Source of the DNA: Actinomycetes bacterium
Lineage (GTDB): Bacteria > Actinomycetota > Acidimicrobiia > Acidimicrobiales > RAAP-2
Assembly: GCA_021849765.1 (NCBI GenBank)
Contig: JAJZSM010000003.1
Coordinates: 1 to 19,593 of the forward strand
Direction: 5' to 3'
DNA: 19,593 nt
Both the position numbers and the translations under genes were made by a program. The notes under the pieces were generated by a model. That model had not been told where the DNA came from. It searched no databases and was given only the letters and a program-made list of their open reading frames with translations. Numbering within the stretch: the first letter of the stretch is position 1; each line of letters opens with the position of its first letter. Below, piece after piece: positions 1-5,707 of the stretch.

Positions 1-164
1 CGCCAGCCCGCCGCACCGAGTACTCGTCGTGCGACCTCGTCAGCGACCACGTCGAGGTGGTACTGAGACTCTCGAAGACCCGAGTAACCGCGGCCCCGGT
101 GAGCCTCGATCGATCGACCGATCTCATCGGCGCAGTCTCGCAGTGTCGGGAACAGGTCACTCAT
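1..164 (-). CDS. Inositol monophosphatase family protein (N-terminal part, runs off the window)
   Basis: An open frame reads leftward from ATG at 164 to the window edge and gives 54 residues starting MSDLFPTLRDCADEIG. The stretch SQYHLDVVADEVARRVLGAAGW matches the first helices of actinobacterial inositol monophosphatase/histidinol-phosphatase-like proteins, where a Gly/Arg-x-x-Gln-Tyr-x-x-Asp-x-x-Ala-Asp pattern precedes the metal-binding Ser-Glu-Glu motif. That motif would lie just outside the window, so catalytic residues cannot be checked. The family dephosphorylates sugar or inositol phosphates using Mg2+. A GTG at 173 is also in frame, but it overlaps a -10 box (TACGGT) placed 7 nt before the ATG, so a leaderless ATG start is preferred. 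The gene is divergent from the glycoside hydrolase at 309. The family assignment is fairly good; the substrate is unknown. Confidence 0.68.
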   Translation of the reverse strand, partial: MSDLFPTLRDCADEIGRSIEAHRGRGYSGLRESQYHLDVVADEVARRVLGAAGW

Positions 165-171
165 CGAATCC

Positions 172-177
172 ACCGTA
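172..177 (-). promoter_or_regulatory. -10 box of a likely leaderless promoter for the phosphatase gene
   Basis: The minus strand reads TACGGT, followed by 7 nt (GGATTCG) and then ATG at 164. The TANNNT form and the spacing place the transcription start at or next to the A of the ATG. No Shine-Dalgarno sequence is present. No clear -35 element is seen. The context is nearly identical to that before the gene at 5126 (TACCGT-GGATTC-ATG). Confidence 0.5.
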
Positions 178-205
178 TCGGGGCGGCGCCTCGGTGCATA
201 GCGAG

Positions 206-234
206 CTGACCCGATGGCCATCACCCCTTACAAT
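206..234 (+). promoter_or_regulatory. Candidate sigma-70-type promoter for the glycoside hydrolase
   Basis: CTGACC (206-211, 4 of 6 matches to TTGACA) is followed by a 17-bp spacer and TACAAT (229-234, 5 of 6 matches to TATAAT). Transcription would start near 241 and give a leader of about 68 nt before the GTG at 309, in agreement with that gene having a ribosome binding site. It is the best two-box promoter in the window. Confidence 0.45.
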
Positions 235-295
235 TCGGGGCGGCTCCCAACTCGTCGGGGCAGCAAAACGACTGGAGACGTTGATGTTCGGGATT

Positions 296-300
296 GGGAG
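296..300 (+). promoter_or_regulatory. Ribosome binding site that decides the GTG 309 start
   Basis: GGGAG lies 8 nt before GTG at 309. The in-frame TTG at 294 overlaps this site and has no site of its own, so GTG 309 is the better start. Confidence 0.55.
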
Positions 301-308
301 CTGACCCC

Positions 309-2846
309 GTGACGCGACGTCTCTGGTCCGTGGTGGCACTGGTCCTCGTTTCGGCCACCTTCGTGTTCACCGCGCGCTCGTCGGGCGCTGGAGCGAGCCC
401 CCGGTTACCGGTGGCCGTCGGGGTCATCCGTCCCGCCGCCCGATGTCCGTGGGTTCGTCAATCGGTACAGCACAGCGCGCCAGCGTCGGTTCTCGCCAGC
501 GAAGTCGTCGCGCATATGACGCTCGCCCAGAAGGTCAACTTCGTCGCACTCTCCACCTATCCCCCGCTCGAGAACGCCAACGTCGGGATTCCGAACCTCT
601 GCATCCCGCCACTCACATTGACCGATGGTCCAAACGGTGTCGCCAACGGTCTGCAGTTCGTGACGCAGCTGCCCGCGGCGATTGGAATCGGCGCCACTTT
701 TGATCCATCACTCGCCCGGGCCGTCGCCGGCGTTCTGGCCAGTGAAGCTCGCGCGAAGGGGATCGACGGGGTACAGGCGCCGAATCTCAACCTGGCGCGC
801 ATCGCGCTGAGCGGTCGGATCTTTGAGACCTACGGTGAGGATCCGTACCTCTCCGCTGTGCTTGGCGTGGCCGCGATCCGCGGAATCCAATCACTCGGCG
901 AGATTGCCGACGCGAAACACTTCACCGCGTACACCCAGGAGACCGCACGCGCCCGGCTCAATCAACGCGTGTCGGCGCGAGCATTGGCCGAGATCTACAA
1001 CGCCCCCTTCGAAGCCGCGGTGCAACAGGGCCACGTGGCGTCGCTGATGTGCTCCTACGGGTCATTAAACGGCGTCAATACCTGTTCGAGTCCCTACGTC
1101 TACCGAACGCTACGGTCTTGGGGGTTCACTGGTTTCGTTCGTTCGGATCTCGGCGCGGTCGAAGACCCGGTCGCGGCCCTTCGCGCCGGGATCGCCATGC
1201 TCAAACCAGTCTCAACCGGTGGCCTCATCAGCGCTGTCATCCACCACCGGTTGCCTATCGGCGTCCTCGACCGCGCCGTTCACTCGATCCTCACCCCCAT
1301 GTTCGCCCTCGGCCTCGTCGCACATCCGCTGCGCCTCTCCCTGAGCGCTAACGTCTCAACACCCGCTCACGTCTCAATCGCCCTCCGTGCCGCGGAAAGC
1401 AGCGTTGTCCTGCTGCAGAATCGCCATCGGATACTTCCGCTTCCTGTGTCTGTCCGATCGATCGCCGTCATCGGCCTCGCGGCGAGCCAAGTGCCGATGA
1501 GCGTCGGCGGGGGCAGCGCGGCCGTCGTGGCCACGTCGGTGACCACCCCGTTCAACGCCTTGCGCCAGGCCCTGGGCAGTGGTGTCCGTCTCGCCTACGC
1601 GCCCGGTGACATTTACATACCCAACGTCAAGTCTCGCCGTGACATCGTCATCGAATCAGGCACACCACTCAGGCTCATCACCCGATTCAGCCAGGTGGGC
1701 GAGCCGGGCAAAGCGGACATCGGAATCGATCGTGGTGGCAACGTCACGCCGAGCGTCGCCACGGCCACGACGCCGGGCACCGGCGACAACTGGACGTCCT
1801 CACAGGTGAAGTTCCGGGCCAAACGAACAGGAATCTACGACGTCGCGTTTCGACAGTTCGGCGACACCTGGGTATACGTAAACGGCCGACTGCTCATCGC
1901 GTCACGGGGACTTCACTCGCCTGACCTGATCACCACCGCGATCAAACTTCGATCGGGTCGCGACTACACGCTTCGCGTCACCTGGTTCGACATCCGCGAC
2001 CACCCGGCACCGACCTTTGACCTCGTTGACGCCACCCCGGCGATCGCGAAGGCCGTCCGGATCGCCCGTCACGCCCAGTACGTGATCGTGGTGGCGAGCG
2101 CGCCGACCTCTGAGGGGGCCGACCGACCCAACTTGAATCTACCGGGCGATCAGAATTCGCTCATTGAGGCCGTCGCCGCGGCGAACCGACACACCATCGT
2201 CGTCCTTGAGACGGGCGGTGCCGTGGCGATGCCGTGGCTCGGACAGGTCGCCGCGGTCCTTGAAGCGTGGTATCCCGGTCAGGTCGATGGGGCCGCGATT
2301 GCACCGGTCCTGACCGGTGCCGTCAATCCTTCGGGTCGACTTCCTTTGACGTTTCCCACGTCAATGAACGCGATGGCGAACTCATCGCCACGCTTCTTCC
2401 CGGGCGTTGACGGAACCGTCGAGTTCGCGTCCAGCCTCGACCTGGGTTACCGCTGGTACCAAGCCAACCACGTGCGTCCGCTCTTCCCCTTCGGATTCGG
2501 CCTCTCCTACACGAGTTTCGCCCTTCGACGGGCCCGCCTTCGGCGCACCGCCACGGGGGTGAGGGTCTCGGTAGAGGTCGCCAATACAGGTCACCGAACC
2601 GGTGCGGACGTCGTCCAGCTCTACGTCTCATACCCCGCTCGTGCCGGTGAACCCCCCGAGCAGTTACGCGCGTTCGCCCGCGTGCTCCTGAAAGCCGGCG
2701 CACAAACGACCGTCGTCCTCTCGGCGGACCGGCGAAGTTTCGAGATCTTCCGCCACGGAACGTTCACCGTGGTGCCCGGTACCTACCACGTCGACATCGG
2801 CCAGTCGTCGGCGTATCTGCCAATTCGACTGTCGTTACGGCTGTAG
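309..2846 (+). CDS. Secreted glycoside hydrolase family 3 beta-glucosidase-like protein with PA14 and Fn3-like domains
   Basis: The protein has 845 residues from GTG 309, chosen over TTG 294 because of the GGGAG site. Residues 5-29 form a hydrophobic signal peptide or anchor, so it acts outside the membrane. The GH3 barrel shows TDGPNGVA, ETYGEDPYL, DAKHFTAYTQE and the nucleophile motif RSDLGAVED with Asp280. The second GH3 domain has GGGSAAVVATSV, interrupted by a PA14-like beta domain (about 440-570, GDNWTSSQVKFRAKRTG, WVYVNGRLL). It then resumes with SEGADRPNLNLPGDQ, where Glu602 fits the acid/base, and ends with PFGFGLSYTSF and an Fn3-like domain (about 750-835). Family members remove terminal beta-linked glucose or related sugars, and PA14 insertions usually shape the sugar-binding site. 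All key motifs are present, so it should be active; the exact sugar cannot be told. It stands alone, with no transporter or regulator beside it. Confidence 0.9.
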   Translation: MTRRLWSVVALVLVSATFVFTARSSGAGASPRLPVAVGVIRPAARCPWVRQSVQHSAPASVLASEVVAHMTLAQKVNFVALSTYPPLENANVGIPNLCIPPLTLTDGPNGVANGLQFVTQLPAAIGIGATFDPSLARAVAGVLASEARAKGIDGVQAPNLNLARIALSGRIFETYGEDPYLSAVLGVAAIRGIQSLGEIADAKHFTAYTQETARARLNQRVSARALAEIYNAPFEAAVQQGHVASLMCSYGSLNGVNTCSSPYVYRTLRSWGFTGFVRSDLGAVEDPVAALRAGIAMLKPVSTGGLISAVIHHRLPIGVLDRAVHSILTPMFALGLVAHPLRLSLSANVSTPAHVSIALRAAESSVVLLQNRHRILPLPVSVRSIAVIGLAASQVPMSVGGGSAAVVATSVTTPFNALRQALGSGVRLAYAPGDIYIPNVKSRRDIVIESGTPLRLITRFSQVGEPGKADIGIDRGGNVTPSVATATTPGTGDNWTSSQVKFRAKRTGIYDVAFRQFGDTWVYVNGRLLIASRGLHSPDLITTAIKLRSGRDYTLRVTWFDIRDHPAPTFDLVDATPAIAKAVRIARHAQYVIVVASAPTSEGADRPNLNLPGDQNSLIEAVAAANRHTIVVLETGGAVAMPWLGQVAAVLEAWYPGQVDGAAIAPVLTGAVNPSGRLPLTFPTSMNAMANSSPRFFPGVDGTVEFASSLDLGYRWYQANHVRPLFPFGFGLSYTSFALRRARLRRTATGVRVSVEVANTGHRTGADVVQLYVSYPARAGEPPEQLRAFARVLLKAGAQTTVVLSADRRSFEIFRHGTFTVVPGTYHVDIGQSSAYLPIRLSLRL

Positions 2847-2883
2847 GTCGGCTCGGCGTCGCGGCACGTCACAGCGCGACGAC

Positions 2884-2889
2884 TAATCT
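2884..2889 (+). promoter_or_regulatory. -10 box, likely leaderless promoter for the 185-aa gene
   Basis: TAATCT is followed by 7 nt and ATG at 2897. It fits TANNNT and puts the transcription start at the ATG. No -35 box and no Shine-Dalgarno sequence can be seen. Confidence 0.5.
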
Positions 2890-2896
2890 TGAACTG

Positions 2897-3454
2897 ATGG
2901 CCGCTATCGACGTCGCCGGTTTCGTAGCCGATCTCAAGGACCACGCGGTCACTCACGGTTTCCACGTGCACGATGAGCGGCACTTCGTCGAAACGTACTC
3001 CTTGCGCCAAGCCTGGGAGGTTGACCTTCACCCCGAGGATGGATGCGGCGGACCGGTTGACCTACACGTCGAACTAGACGTGGACCCGCGAACCCTGCTC
3101 GCGTTCGAAGATGCGGTCATGGGCTTGCCCGACGACGTTGACCCGCCCGACGACTTCCACTTCCCGTTGATCCTGACCTGGAGTCTGCCGCCGATGCCGC
3201 ACGGCCCCGACTTGTTACGACTGGCGATCGACCTTGCACCGATTGGTGGTGTGGATTTACCCCTCGAAGTCACCGCGACGGACACGTTCGCCTCACCCAC
3301 CGAGTCGAGCGAACGCCGGATCGCCATCGTTGCTCGTCGCGCGATCTCGCTCAGCCAGGTGGCTAAGGGCGAGGACCCACTGTGCGATGTCTTCGAGCAC
3401 GGACGTACCATCAGTGACTTCCTCCTTCAAGCCGCGGACTCGTGGCTGGCCTGA
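2897..3454 (+). CDS. Hypothetical protein, 185 aa, acidic, soluble
   Basis: I do not recognise this family. The protein begins MAAIDVAGFVADLKDHAV and is rich in Asp, His and Pro, with a central beta-like segment (PPDDFHFPLILTWSLPPMPHGPD, residues about 93-115) and an Arg-rich strand near 140-155. It has no signal peptide, membrane segment or metal motif, so it is probably cytosolic. GC-rich third codon positions across the frame support that it is a real gene. Its start sits 7 nt after a TANNNT box, which suggests leaderless initiation. The 3' end overlaps the following lipoprotein gene by 13 bp, so the two are probably cotranscribed. A role linked to the lipoprotein is possible but is inference only. 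Confidence 0.7.
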   Translation: MAAIDVAGFVADLKDHAVTHGFHVHDERHFVETYSLRQAWEVDLHPEDGCGGPVDLHVELDVDPRTLLAFEDAVMGLPDDVDPPDDFHFPLILTWSLPPMPHGPDLLRLAIDLAPIGGVDLPLEVTATDTFASPTESSERRIAIVARRAISLSQVAKGEDPLCDVFEHGRTISDFLLQAADSWLA

Positions 3455-3816
3455 TTCGGCGTCTGGTTCCCTTGGTTCTCGTGGCCACGTCGGCGCTGGC
3501 GCTGAGTTCGTGTGGTACCTCCGGCGCGGTAACCCAAGCCCGCATCGCCTGCCGATACGTCGACCGATCGCTCGCTACCTATCGTGAGAGCACGAAACCC
3601 GACATCGCTGCCTCGACACGGACTCGTCTCGAGGCCAACGCTTTGGCCGAACTACTACGCGCTACGCCCTACGCCGCGTCGGCCACCTCGAGTGACGGTG
3701 GCTGGAATCCCCTCATGACCACGATCAACGAAGCCGAGCGCGTCCCCATCGCCGACCTGATCCCGTCGCTCACCCACCTGTGCCGAATCGCCCAGTCGCC
3801 GACACCGTATCTGTAG
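3442..3816 (+). CDS. Small putative lipoprotein, 124 aa
   Basis: The frame opens at GTG 3442, inside the end of the previous gene. Residues 1-23 form a classic lipoprotein signal peptide: two Arg at 6-7, a hydrophobic stretch LVPLVLVATSALAL and the lipobox L-S-S-C with the lipidated Cys at 24, followed by Gly. The mature part is about 100 residues, probably helical, with two further Cys (ARIACRYVDRSLATY and THLCRIAQ) that could form a disulfide. It would be anchored on the outer face of the cytoplasmic membrane. I do not recognise the mature domain. The 13-bp overlap with the upstream gene suggests coupled translation. The lipoprotein call is firm; the function is unknown. Confidence 0.72.
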   Translation: MAGLIRRLVPLVLVATSALALSSCGTSGAVTQARIACRYVDRSLATYRESTKPDIAASTRTRLEANALAELLRATPYAASATSSDGGWNPLMTTINEAERVPIADLIPSLTHLCRIAQSPTPYL

Positions 3817-3899
3817 TGTCGTCTCGGCCAACGCCGACTAGACCAAGTTGCACCGTTTTGACAGCGACTGGGACGAGAGCCTGATGCCCCGTTCGTCCG

Positions 3900-4238
3900 T
3901 CAGTCGTTAAATCGCTCGTAGAGCCACTCGAGTGAATTCTCCTCAAGCATCGCGTCTTCCCAGCCTTCGAGTTGATCCTCCACCGCACCGAGTGAACCGA
4001 CCGTCCCGATGACCACGACCGTCAATCCGCTCACGGGTTCGTCAGCGACGAGGAAGTCACCGAAGATGTCCTCACTCACCGTCGCCTCTGGGCCGATCAT
4101 CAGATAGAGCTCGCCCGTGGCTTCGATCCAGGACAGGCGGTAGGTATTACCCGCCTCGTCGGTCCATTCGTCGCCGAACTCGAACTCCGCACTCTCACGG
4201 CGCGTCTCGTTCTGTTCATAAAAGGCCTCGATGTCCAT
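3900..4238 (-). CDS. Hypothetical acidic protein, 112 aa
   Basis: The frame runs from ATG 4238 to TGA at 3900 and gives a strongly acidic protein (MDIEAFYEQNETRRESAEFE) with alternating beta-like segments: NTYRLSWIEATGELYLMIGP at about 31-50, then a hydrophobic strand LTVVVIGTVGSLGAV near 72-86, and an acidic helix at the end. It has no signal peptide or cysteines, so it is probably cytosolic. I do not recognise the family; it looks like one of the small conserved actinobacterial proteins without a known role. TAGGCT 6 nt before the ATG suggests leaderless initiation. The gene is convergent with the lipoprotein gene (83-bp gap) and divergent from the gene at 4373. Confidence 0.66.
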   Translation of the reverse strand: MDIEAFYEQNETRRESAEFEFGDEWTDEAGNTYRLSWIEATGELYLMIGPEATVSEDIFGDFLVADEPVSGLTVVVIGTVGSLGAVEDQLEGWEDAMLEENSLEWLYERFND

Positions 4239-4244
4239 GGGGGC

Positions 4245-4250
4245 AGCCTA
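4245..4250 (-). promoter_or_regulatory. -10 box, likely leaderless promoter for the 112-aa gene
   Basis: The minus strand reads TAGGCT, then GCCCCC, then ATG at 4238. The box matches TANNNT and the 6-nt gap fits a transcript starting at the ATG. No clear -35 box is seen. Confidence 0.48.
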
Positions 4251-4286
4251 CGTCGTGTATGTGCGCGACGCTATGCGTTGTCCACG

Positions 4287-4304
4287 TCATGATCCGTGTC
4301 ATGA
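4287..4304. promoter_or_regulatory. Paired TCATGA sites in a divergent intergenic region (possible operator)
   Basis: The palindromic hexamer TCATGA occurs at 4287-4292 and again at 4299-4304, so the two copies start 12 bp apart. The surrounding bases also repeat (CGTCATGA and TGTCATGA). The pair lies between the start of the 112-aa gene (4238, -) and the start at 4373 (+). The arrangement would suit a dimeric regulator, but no matching family is recognised. Confidence 0.22.
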
Positions 4305-4372
4305 AAACTGGTGCGTTTCGAGTTACCCGTCAGTGCGCGAACCGACGCGCACGTCCCAGTGGACTTCGTCAC

Positions 4373-5068
4373 ATGACACATTCCTACGACGTCCTCAATC
4401 AACTCCGCACCGACTGGCGCCACCTGGCCCATCGAGGTCCCTCCACGACGGCCCTGTATCGGCTTCGCGAGCGCCACGTCGATGCGCCATTAGACGGGAT
4501 CGAGGATCTCGGTGACCTCGTCGACGCCCTCGAAGTACGTGGCGGACGCACCGTGAGCGAGCGCGCCCAACTCGTTCAGATCATGCTCGAGGACGCCGCA
4601 GACCCCGATGTCCACCGTGCACTACTCCAGACGCTGCTGCCGGGGATCGTGAACGTCTGTCGTCAGCTCCGTTTCGGCGCCGGGGTCGTGACCGAGCCGA
4701 GTGAGACCGTCGGCGTCGCGATTTCGCTGGCGAGCGAACTCCTCGCGCAGTGGGCTGGTCAGTCGCGCCCATACGCGGCCCCCGACATCCTCTCAGCGCT
4801 CCGCGCGCGGGTTCGCCGCTGGCTCCTGAAGGAGAAGGTCGCAATGCAGACGGTCAACTGCCTCGACGACGTCGCCGCCCCCGCCAACTCGCCGCTCGAG
4901 ACCCGACTCGCCACCTATCGCGGTGGACCGCACGACCGGTTGGCACGACTCGCGTACGCCCGGATCTACGAGGGTCGGTCGTGGCGAGAACTGGGTGGCA
5001 GTGACCACTGCGCACCGCAATCACTGCAGAACGAACTTCAGCGCTTCGCCTACCGGTTCCTCGTGTGA
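4373..5068 (+). CDS. Hypothetical helical protein with possible C-terminal helix-turn-helix, 231 aa
   Basis: I do not recognise this protein with certainty. From ATG 4373 it reads MTHSYDVLNQLRTDW and is almost entirely predicted helix. Residues about 136-155 (APDILSALRARVRRWLLKEK) are basic and amphipathic. Residues about 187-230 (HDRLARLAYARIYEGRSWRELGG...SLQNELQRFAYRFL) look like a sigma-region-4-style helix-turn-helix, so a DNA-binding or sigma-like role is possible. The frame stays open upstream to 4259, but that extension is Cys/Arg-rich and looks non-coding. The chosen ATG has only a weak AGTGGA site 8 nt upstream, so the start is uncertain. The gene lies 57 bp before the exported Thr-rich protein and two genes before the membrane SARP regulator, in the same direction. 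This suggests a shared role, which is inference. Confidence 0.6.
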   Translation: MTHSYDVLNQLRTDWRHLAHRGPSTTALYRLRERHVDAPLDGIEDLGDLVDALEVRGGRTVSERAQLVQIMLEDAADPDVHRALLQTLLPGIVNVCRQLRFGAGVVTEPSETVGVAISLASELLAQWAGQSRPYAAPDILSALRARVRRWLLKEKVAMQTVNCLDDVAAPANSPLETRLATYRGGPHDRLARLAYARIYEGRSWRELGGSDHCAPQSLQNELQRFAYRFLV

Positions 5069-5089
5069 GCGGCCATGACCTCACCCAGT

Positions 5090-5119
5090 TTGGCGACCGG
5101 TCGCCCTCGTCGATACCGT
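5090..5119 (+). promoter_or_regulatory. Candidate promoter with leaderless -10 for the Thr-rich protein
   Basis: TTGGCG (5090-5095, 4 of 6 matches to TTGACA) is followed by an 18-bp spacer and TACCGT (5114-5119), then GGATTC and ATG at 5126. It fits a transcript starting at the ATG. It would let the pair 5126-7323 be expressed apart from the gene at 4373. Confidence 0.5.
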
Positions 5120-5125
5120 GGATTC

Positions 5126-5707
5126 ATGATGCTTCGCGTGACGTCGCTGCGAGCGGCGCACCTGGTGCAGTGGTCGAGTCCGATCCTGCTCCTGGTCCTC
5201 GTCTTCACGGTCTCGAGTCCGCCCAAAGTCGTCGCGCGAACATCGAGGGTCGCGTCGAGAGACGAAGTGCGCGTCGTCCGATTGAAACCGACGACCACGA
5301 CAACCGCGACGAGCCGATCGACGACGCCGACCGAACCAGTACCGACGACGATCACGACGACTCCGAGCACTCGCACCGCCACCGCGACCGCGAGATCAAG
5401 CTCGCCATCATTAACGACGACCGCCGCGATCGAGCCGTCACCCGCCTCATCGCTGATCGGCGGCGCCGCGAGCGGCGCGCTCGTCGGAAGTCTCCCCTCG
5501 GCCGGAGCCACCGAGGAGGTCCCGATGCAAGGCCCAGGAACCTGGACCGTCCAGTCGAGCGCACCGATGCTCGAACAGCTGACCTGCTCGGGCTCGACGG
5601 TTGTGGTGGGCGGGTCGATCAGCATCGACACATTGACGACCTGCCGACTCCTGCTGACCAGCCAGTCTGTCGGCCCCGTTCACTGGCAGATCGTTCCCAC
5701 GCCGTGA
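5126..5707 (+). CDS. Single-pass membrane-anchored or exported Thr/Ser-rich protein, 193 aa
   Basis: The start is set at the double ATG 5126/5129, because TACCGT lies 6 nt upstream and the earlier in-frame ATG at 5075 adds only a basic, unconserved-looking leader. Residues 15-30 (VQWSSPILLLVLVFTVS) are one hydrophobic segment acting as signal or anchor. Residues 55-100 are a low-complexity Thr/Ser/Pro linker typical of extracellular spacers and a possible glycosylation zone. Residues about 135-193 form a small domain beginning GPGTWTVQSSAPMLEQLTC, with Cys154 and Cys173 placed to form a disulfide outside the membrane. I do not recognise this domain. The stop codon overlaps the GTG of the SARP-type gene (GTGA at 5704-5707), so the two are translationally coupled and may act as an outside sensor and an inside effector. 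That pairing is inference. Confidence 0.74.
   Translation: MMLRVTSLRAAHLVQWSSPILLLVLVFTVSSPPKVVARTSRVASRDEVRVVRLKPTTTTTATSRSTTPTEPVPTTITTTPSTRTATATARSSSPSLTTTAAIEPSPASSLIGGAASGALVGSLPSAGATEEVPMQGPGTWTVQSSAPMLEQLTCSGSTVVVGGSISIDTLTTCRLLLTSQSVGPVHWQIVPTP

Noticed and set aside
294..308. TTG 294 as start of the glycoside hydrolase
   Set aside because: It would bury the GGGAG site, which is well spaced for GTG 309.
3824..3837. Small hairpin TCGGC-CAAC-GCCGA after the lipoprotein gene
   Set aside because: The stem is only 5 bp and no T tract follows, so it is not supported as a terminator.
4259..4372. N-terminal extension of the 231-aa protein
   Set aside because: It is Cys/Arg-rich without predicted structure and occupies the divergent intergenic region; ATG 4373 is preferred, though with a weak ribosome site.
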